This document shows positions 57,983 to 64,000 of a stretch of DNA of 64,000 nucleotides, in pieces. Origin of the DNA: Persicaria tinctoria (taxonomy: Eukaryota; Streptophyta; Magnoliopsida; Caryophyllales; Polygonaceae); contig JBANSL010000003.1 of NCBI GenBank assembly GCA_037127255.1, positions 48,646,814 to 48,710,813 on the forward strand, given 5' to 3'. The stretch's first letter is position 1, and each line of letters begins with the position of its first letter. The notes under the pieces were generated by a model, which saw nothing but the letters and a program-made list of their open reading frames with translations, had not been told where the DNA came from and searched no databases. The position numbers and the translations under genes are program-made.

Positions 57983-58115
57983 GAAGAAGACAACAAAAAG
58001 AATGTGTAAAGAATGCAACAAACTAGCATTCCATGACAGCAGAAACTATAGGAAGATTCAAGCAGAGAAGCAGAAGATAGAAGAAATGAAAAAAGCTGCT
58101 GGTAATATTTCATAA
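57972..58115 (+). pseudogene. possible C-terminal zinc-knuckle segment of the MULE protein
   Basis: A third frame gives CKECNKLAFHDSRNY, close to the C-x-x-C-...-H-D-x-R-x-C knuckle found at the end of many FAR1-type proteins, but with Tyr in place of the last Cys. A Lys/Glu coiled-coil tail follows to TAA at 58113-58115. Confidence 0.5.
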
Positions 58116-58565
58116 AAAATTTACAGTTAAGTTTTCCTTCCTCTTGTTAATAATTTGTTACTTTCAATTTTTGCGATGAACATTTATTTGCAATTTGATG
58201 AACCACATACTATGATATCGCTGAACATCATATTGACTGATATTCCTGAACCATTTGTTAGAGTATTGAACAACACCAGCATGTAGTGTCTGAACCTGTG
58301 TTATCTAATGCTTGAACCAAATCAACTGTATGGTGTGAACCACACACAATGAAATCCGCTCTAAACACAATCGGATATCACTGAATCACATATTAGTTTA
58401 CATCTGAACCATATTCTAACATATCGCTGAACAACAATCAGAAAATCTAATAGAGTAAATATAATGTATAATAATATTACTTTTATTAATTTATATAAAA
58501 TAAAACATTATATTATATTTTAAATTTATAAATTAAAAAAACTAAAATCAACTGTAAATATTATA
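58116..58565. other. spacer with GAACCA repeats
   Basis: AT-rich. 58195-58440 carries at least nine GAACC or GAACA words like those in the introns. No frame of interest. Confidence 0.6.
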
Positions 58566-59042
58566 TTAAATATAAAAATGTAAATAATTATTAATTTTTG
58601 TGCGCCTAGCTTCCTCTGTACGGACCACTTCTTTCTTAAAGTCCATATGAATTACTTTTAATTCTTCAATCCGTACATCAATTCTTCCTTTTTCATTGGT
58701 GAACTGCAAAACACAATTAAAAAAATATATATAAACCATATTTTAAATAAACTAAATAACAGTTTTTTAATTTTACCATAATGGCTTCATTTGTGTTGCC
58801 ATTACGAACAACAACTCCTCGCCTTCTTTCAACATCTCCTTTTTCCCTTAGAGTCATGCCAAAATGCATTTCATGGACAACAGCAGCAGCAGACAACCTC
58901 TCCCTCGTTTCAGTAATATTTGTTTCTGCATCTAAATCTAAATAAAACATGTGGTATCCAGGATAGAGAACGTCATCTAGAACATCCATGTGTTCATATA
59001 TGATTTTCACCCAACTTACCAATACGCATTTGTAGTCAGGGG
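58566..59042 (-). CDS. two-exon minus-strand reading frame at the MULE 3' side
   Basis: Exon a (59042-58777) follows an acceptor TTGCAG and reads DYKCVLVSWVKIIYEHMDVL, then YPGYHMFYLDLDAETN and TETRERLSAAAVVHEMHFGM. It ends GCCATTATG at donor GTAAAA. Exon b (58703-58566) follows acceptor TTTTGCAG and reads in the same phase FTNEKGRIDVRIEELKVIH to a stop. Splice phase and open frames agree, which supports a real gene piece. Upstream exons are lost where the opposed LTR piece begins (about 59100). I do not recognise the protein. It may be a second MULE gene or a captured host fragment. Confidence 0.55.
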
Positions 59043-59100
59043 CTGCAATTGGAAAAAATGAATTTTGAGTAGAAGTGGTGCTTGAATCACTGCTCTGGTC

Positions 59101-59260
59101 ATCGCGCTCGTCGACACTCGCTGCGCCAATTTGAGCTCGCCGGAGCTCTCACCGGAGCTTCGGAGCTCTCCCAACACACCGCACTAAGCTCACGCACACT
59201 CGACACTCACCCACAGCCCGACCCAAGTCATAATCGAATCAAAACAGAGGGATGGGAAAG
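59101..59260. repeat. left arm of a 160-bp inverted repeat
   Basis: Complementary to 60124-60282 with one mismatch (GCTTCGGAGC against GCTCGGAAGC). GC-rich, with TCGACACTCGC and GAGCTCGCCGG. Confidence 0.93.
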
Positions 59261-60113
59261 GCGGAAGCTTACCGAGGTGAGTTCGCGACTTCGGAGCTCT
59301 CGATCGGAGGTTTGAGCGTCGTTAGAGGCTTGCGATGGCTTGTCGGACCTGCGTGGGACATGGGTGAGCGCGATGGTAGGGCTCGAGAGGGGTTTGGTTC
59401 ATGATCAAACGGATGGGGGATCTTTGGTGGCTCGTCGATGACGTTGGGCGGCTCCTGGGTGGCTCCGGTGTGGCGTTGGACGTCGATGGAGGTGCGGGCT
59501 AGTGATATTGTTGTTGCGGTCTCAGAGAGGAAGGTCGAAGATGGTTGGGCGGTGGTTCAAAGGGGCGGCGATGGTCAAGCCGTGAGATGGTGGTGGAGAT
59601 GATGAGAAAAGGAGACGGTGATGGTGAAATGGTGATGGAGTGTAGCAGAAGAGTGGAGAGGAGCTGACGAATCTGAAGAAGGGAGAGGTGTGAGGTGATA
59701 GGGGATGGCGTACAGAAGAAGGGAACGGGGTAGCTGGCTCCTCCGGGTTGCAGAGGGTAGGGGAGGGGCTGATTTGACGGGAACTGGTGGGGGATTGGAC
59801 TGGTAATAAATGCGGCATTAGTCAAATCACATACCCGGTCAATAATCCCGAATACGTAAATTTTGAAACCCAAAATTAGTTTTTGAATGTTAGTTTCCCC
59901 GAATCCCGCTCTCTCGATCAATGAGATTTTTAAAACAGAAGAGGATATGGCTATCCAATAATTAATTTGAATTTTCGAGGTAAAACGACGGAAATTATTC
60001 GCCAAATTTTATATTTCGGTCGGAATCCGCTAAATGAGTTTTAAATTCAATTTAAGTTCATTTTTAATTTCCTTTTTCCGAAAAATTAGGATTTGAAAAT
60101 CCGAGCCTTTACA
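59101..60113 (-). repeat. 5' part of a Tekay-like LTR, minus strand
   Basis: On the minus strand it begins TGTAAAGGCTCGGATTTTC at 60113, like the LARD LTR start TGTAAAGGCCCGGATTTTT, and has the same layout (AT-rich start, GC-rich part, TCGGTAAGCTT where the LARD has TCGGTAAGCC). It is clearly diverged from the LARD LTRs, so a different family. It ends at the left arm of the inverted repeat. Confidence 0.65.
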
Positions 60114-60120
60114 ATATAAA

Positions 60121-61700
60121 CTCTTTCCCATCCCTCTGTTTTGATTCGATTATGACTTGGGTCGGGCTGTGGGTGAGTGTCGAGTGTGCGTGAGCTTAGT
60201 GCGGTGTGTTGGGAGAGCTCGGAAGCTCCGGTGAGAGCTCCGGCGAGCTCAAATTGGCGCAGCGAGTGTCGACGAGCGCGATGCCAAGAGGCAGCGTGAG
60301 CGAGCAGCTGGCTTGGGCAGAGCAGCGGGCGCAAGCGAGCTGAGGCGGGGCGGGACCATGGAGTCGGAGCCGGTGAGCCATGGTTTGGCGAGCCGGAGCC
60401 AGGACACGACGAGGAAGCAGCGTTGAGCAGGCCGGCGAGCGCGGGAGCGCGAGCAGAGGAGTGAGCTTCGTTGAATTCGGATGTGGAAGATGGGCAACGT
60501 GGCTGTGGGCCCCCCTACTAACTTATATATATATACAATCGTTATTCATTATTGAATCGGTTGGGTTTAGGTGGGTTCAATTCGGTTCGGGTTTATCCGC
60601 TTATTTAATTATTTAATGGTATTTAAAATAAAATATAATGTTATTAGGGATTTCAAATATATTATTGGGACTTAAAGATTTATAAATAAATTGAAAAAGG
60701 AATTTTGCGAGTATTTTCAAGGGTCGAAATTCTTAACTGTTTAATTCGGATTTTGAAACGATTTTGGAACTAACTTGGGAATTATACTTGTTCGATTACT
60801 AACTAGCATGATAATATGATCGTTTGACTAACAACATGATATTTGTGACTAATAGCATGAATTGTGGTGATTTATTATAAGAGATTAAATATTGGTTACC
60901 GATGATGAGGATGATATATATTCGTATACTAAGTGAGAGTATGAAATGGTAATATGTGAATTAGACTAAGTATGATATGGAGATTGTCTAAGTTAATGAG
61001 TTGGCAAGTTACGATGAAAACGATATGAGAAATTGAATTGAGACATTAATGTTGTTGATGATGAGATGGTTAACTTATATATGTTTTATGTGAATCTTGT
61101 GTGTGTTATTTGATATGTTTTGTGTAAGTTAGACTTTGACTTATTGTGTTACTTATCTTCTAGGTGGGCTCTAATCCGCCTGGATTTGCTTGATTGCTAT
61201 ATTAATTGGATTCTGCGCTTCTCTAGGTAAGTTCTTTGAACTTACTCATGATGGGCGCTCTATGCACTGTGTGTGTGTGTGTGATTTAATTTCTGCACTG
61301 CATTACACATTTTATCTTAGGGATATGATGCTTATTATATGCCTCTTAGAGTGTGTTTACACACGCGCATGAGGGACCTGATGATTGACCCGGATCCCCC
61401 TCTTTTTTTTAGATTCAGGTACCCGTTTCACTCCTTGATTTCGTGTGGTTATGACGGGGTACATTCATATGGCGGAGAGTGAGTGTTGAACTATGACTTC
61501 ACCAGATTTACACTTTTTGGGATTTCTTCCTACTTATACTCTGTTTAACCCGGCCTTGCCGCGGAGCTGGTTGTATCGTTTTCAGCACTTATGTCATTTG
61601 CATGATAAAATGTTTTCCGCATTGTAGACTTAGGACAGGTACAGGGGTTTACCCCGGGGTCTCTAACGGACTTTCAGGATTTGGGTGCGAAATCCCGCTT
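60121..61700 (+). repeat. 3' part of the same Tekay-like LTR, plus strand
   Basis: Starts with the right arm of the inverted repeat and carries blocks in the order of the LARD LTR: GGTAAGTTCTTTGAACTTACTC (61207), ATGACGGGGTACA (61451), CCCGGCCTTGCCG (61549), GTAGACTTAGGACAGG (61625), GTGCGAAATCCC (61684). It lacks the first 850 bases, which are present only in inverted orientation at 59261-60113. Confidence 0.65.
60124..60282. repeat. right arm of the 160-bp inverted repeat
   Basis: Pairs with 59101-59260. The 860-base spacer is the inverted LTR start. Confidence 0.93.
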
Positions 61701-62528
61701 TAAACTACAAATCTTCGGTTTCCAACCTTGAACCTGTACTCGAGAAGCTAAGAATGGTGCAGCTGGAGAAAAGGCCATTTTTCACCATTCTTCGTTCTGA
61801 ATCAAGCTTTGATGTCTTCATGAGAGTTGTAGCCCTCGAAAAGAGCTTTCGAACGCATGGTCATATGCGTCAATCCGACGAACGAGGACTCGGGAAAGTG
61901 CGTTTCAAGAACAGAGCAGAAAGCTGAGAAAACTTTACTCGAGTACACTCTACTCGAGATCGACCAAAAGTGCCTGGTCGAGGACGGAGCTGATCGAGAA
62001 GCCGAAGACGAGGACATGTCGGGTGACACTCTACTCGATCTCGAGTAGGTCTACTCGAGATCGAGGAGCCCGGAAGCCGTGTCCGAGCATGTCGAGAAGA
62101 TCTACCCGACGCCGCCGAGAAGACCTAGTCGACAAGGCCATTCTACTCGAGATTGACGAGCGCCAGGAGCCATGTCCGAGTCTGTCGAGGATCAGCTAGC
62201 CGAGACGACGAAGCCGAGCCAGTCGACCACAATCCTACTCGAGATCGACTAGACCTTTGTCGAGATCGAGTAGACCTCCAGAGCTGCGTTACTCGGTTTG
62301 ACGAATCCTACTCGATGTTGGATTGCTTGGGCCCGAAGATTGACGACTCTATCCAATTTTATCAAGATACATCATGAAGAGAGAGATCTATCCACTTGAA
62401 GACACTTTAGATATAATTCCATATTTTAGATTTAATTCCTTTGTTGCTTTTATTTATCTTTAATGTTTTAGATATAGTTTTAGATATAGATAGATATCTT
62501 CTATCATTGGATAGCAAGGATTAGAAGG

Positions 62529-62540
62529 CTATAAATAAAG
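62529..62540 (+). promoter_or_regulatory. TATA box of LTR copy 1
   Basis: CTATAAATAAAG, same word and place as in the G5 LTRs. The GA run begins about 80 bases downstream. Confidence 0.6.
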
Positions 62541-62614
62541 CCATGGGGGGCTGATTTTCAGTCATTCAAACAAAGTCGTCTTAGGGCGCAAGAAGAGAGG
62601 GGAGAGGGAGGAGG

Positions 62615-62642
62615 CGAGAGAGAGAGAGAGAGAGAGAGAGAG
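62615..62642. repeat. (GA)n microsatellite in LTR copy 1
   Basis: GA run at the position of the CT run of G5 in opposite orientation. Confidence 0.93.
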
Positions 62643-63150
62643 GAGGCGAGAGAGGAGGAACGTTTGGAAGGTTTTGTAAGGTTTAGTTTATTTTATGTTA
62701 AAGTTAATTTCTTTTATTATGTTTTGTTTCTAATTTTCTTCTTCTAGGGTTGGGGTGATCCCAACATAGATATGTGTGTTTGATATAAATCCATGAATTT
62801 ATATGTCTTTATCATCATCTAACTATGTGCTTAATCCTTTGCGAAAGTTGAGGAAACTCCTTATTCATGATATTGAAGCGAAAGTGATCTTATTATGAAT
62901 TGGATAGTAGTTAGGGTTTGCTTGTGAAAGTTGGTTGATCCTAATTAAGAAAAGGTAGAAACAAATTAGGTTTTTATGCGAGAGCCTCTATCACCTAAAT
63001 TGTTGGAATTTGCGAAAGTTGATTCTTTGATATAAAGCATGCATCTTTATGTGATTTATGATCTGCGCATATGTTTATTGTTGTGGTGATCCCTAACCTT
63101 GGAAGTTTGCATCTTTATTTATTTTATTTCATTATTTTTATCTTGCAAAG

Positions 63151-63379
63151 TTACCCGACACCGACCACCTCTTCTTCTATCATTCCCTCGACATCGACCA
63201 AGTCTTAGTCGACATCGACAACAACCTCCCCACCTCTTTCCGCTATTCCTGAACCCCAAAACACACTAAACCTAGAACCGCTGACTTCTCTCCTGAGGAC
63301 GAACCTGACTCCACTATCCTATAGCGGGGTCTTGACTACAAATTTATTTGGTCGAGAAACCCTCTCGTTAAATTGGTAC
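63151..63379. other. unassigned stretch between two partial LTRs
   Basis: C-rich plus strand with TCGACATCGACC words (63189 and 63210), variants of the family palindrome, and a Pro/Thr/Ser-rich interrupted frame. It may be a gag-protease linker remnant. No domain seen. Confidence 0.35.
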
Positions 63380-64000
63380 GCTTCCCAACAATCCTACTCG
63401 AGATGGAGGAGGGCTACTCGAGATCGACAAGATCCTTGTCGAGATCGACAACGGTCCCAGAAGACGCGTTACTCGGTTTGACGAATCCTACTCGGTGTGG
63501 GATTGCTTGGGCCCGAAGATTGCCGATTTTATCTAATCTATCAAGATACATCATGGAAGGAGAAGATCTATCCACTTGAGACACTGTAGATATTATTTCC
63601 CTTTTTATATTTAATTTCTTTGTTGCTTTTATTTATCTTTAAAGTCTTAGATATAGTTTTAGATATGGATATAGATATTCTATCCTTGAATAGCAAGGAT
63701 TAAAAGCCTATAAATAAAGCCCTAGGGGCTGGTTTTTCATTAATTCAATTTGAGGGAGAGACAAGTAGTTCCAAGGAGAAGTTTTAGGGGTTCGAAGGTT
63801 TTAGGGTTTTGGCGTTCAACGAGAGTTGGATCGCCGGGATTGTAAAGTCTTGGAATATAGTTTAATGCAAGTTGTTTTCTTTCAATCGATGATGTCTGAG
63901 TTTGCAATGAGGCGTGAGTAGTCCACCCACTTCTAGGGTTGGGGCGAGCCCAACGATAGCCATGCGTGCTTGAGGTAAAGATCCGACCTTTATCATGTTT
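63380..64000 (+). repeat. partial LTR of the same group (copy 2), running off the window
   Basis: 63465-63620 is nearly the same as 62287-62420 of copy 1 (TTACTCGGTTTGACGAATCC and the following 130 bases). A TATA box is at 63707-63720. The end (CACTTCTAGGGTTGGGGCGA, 63929) is the complement of 3990-4010 in the G1 LTR, and copy 2 is closer to G1 than copy 1 is. It has no long GA run. Confidence 0.75.
63707..63720 (+). promoter_or_regulatory. TATA box of LTR copy 2
   Basis: CCTATAAATAAAGC, followed by an A/G-rich leader without a pure repeat. Confidence 0.6.

Larger units (their letters stand above)
61735..63150 (+). repeat. partial LTR of the TCGATATCGA-type gypsy group, plus strand (copy 1)
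   Basis: GAGAAGCTAAGAATGGTGC onwards is the complement of the G5 LTR start. The palindromic block CGCATGGTCATATGCG (61854-61869) and a cluster of CTACTCGAGATCGA-type words (61935-62275) follow. Then come the TATA box, a GA microsatellite and the TCTAGGGTTGGGGTGATCC block. Its family word differs from G5's: CTCGAGATCGA replaces TCGATATCGA. Both ends appear cut. Confidence 0.7.

Noticed and set aside
59499..60005. 168-codon minus-strand Ser/Pro/His-rich frame
   Set aside because: It lies inside the inverted LTR piece and reflects GC-rich, G-run sequence; no domain.

Overview
This is a eudicot-type plant nuclear window made almost wholly of nested transposable elements. The evidence for a plant is a CACTA terminus, Ty1/copia elements of Sirevirus type, several Athila/Tat-type Ty3/gypsy derivatives with a tRNA-Asp-like primer site, a Tekay-like LARD, a hAT-type MITE and a FAR1-type Mutator-like element. 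No intact host gene was recognised. The only host candidate is a short C-terminal exon near the left edge, and it may itself belong to the CACTA element.

Left half (about 1-27 kb). An old copia element (B) forms the backbone. Its gag starts abruptly at 5026, next to a minus-strand gypsy LTR (3254-5025) whose internal region runs left and is interrupted by the CACTA end at 1145. A second copy of the same copia family (A, 6814-16571) sits inside B with a perfect 5-bp duplication (GGTTG). A is structurally complete (two about 1.05-kb LTRs, PBS, gag, PR, IN, RT, RNase H, an extra third ORF, several purine tracts) but carries many stops. B resumes at 16577, is cut by a minus-strand gypsy derivative (18348-23290, itself holding a hAT-type MITE), resumes again as an RNase H tail and its own third ORF, and ends with an LTR at 26981.

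Middle (27-42 kb). 26982-28060 is unassigned. Then come a minus-strand Athila-like derivative (28061-30319) and, head to head with it, a plus-strand Athila-like gag-protease element (about 30400-41656). The latter is split by a minus-strand gag-protease element with two LTRs (33579-40472). An ATHILA ORF-1-like frame follows, broken by a candidate MITE and a long TA array.

Right half (42-64 kb). A FAR1-type MULE (about 42065-59042) has its transposase split by an intron that now holds a Tekay-like LARD (44437-56306; LTRs about 3.2 kb, internal region essentially non-coding). A two-exon minus-strand reading frame lies convergent to the transposase. Beyond it are a nearly perfect 160-bp inverted repeat joining two opposed LTR pieces (59101-61700) and two partial plus-strand LTRs of the TCGATATCGA-type gypsy group running off the window.

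Three themes stand out. First, the gypsy derivatives visible end to end keep gag and protease at most and lack RT and integrase, so they would depend on partners. Second, each gypsy LTR family carries its own reiterated palindromic word (TCGATATCGA, TCACGA[C/G]TCGTGA, or CGGCGGGCGCCG), and for two families the word recurs in the internal gag-protease linker. Third, a similar accessory domain of the ATHILA ORF-1 / putative plant transposon protein type appears in both the copia and the gypsy elements.
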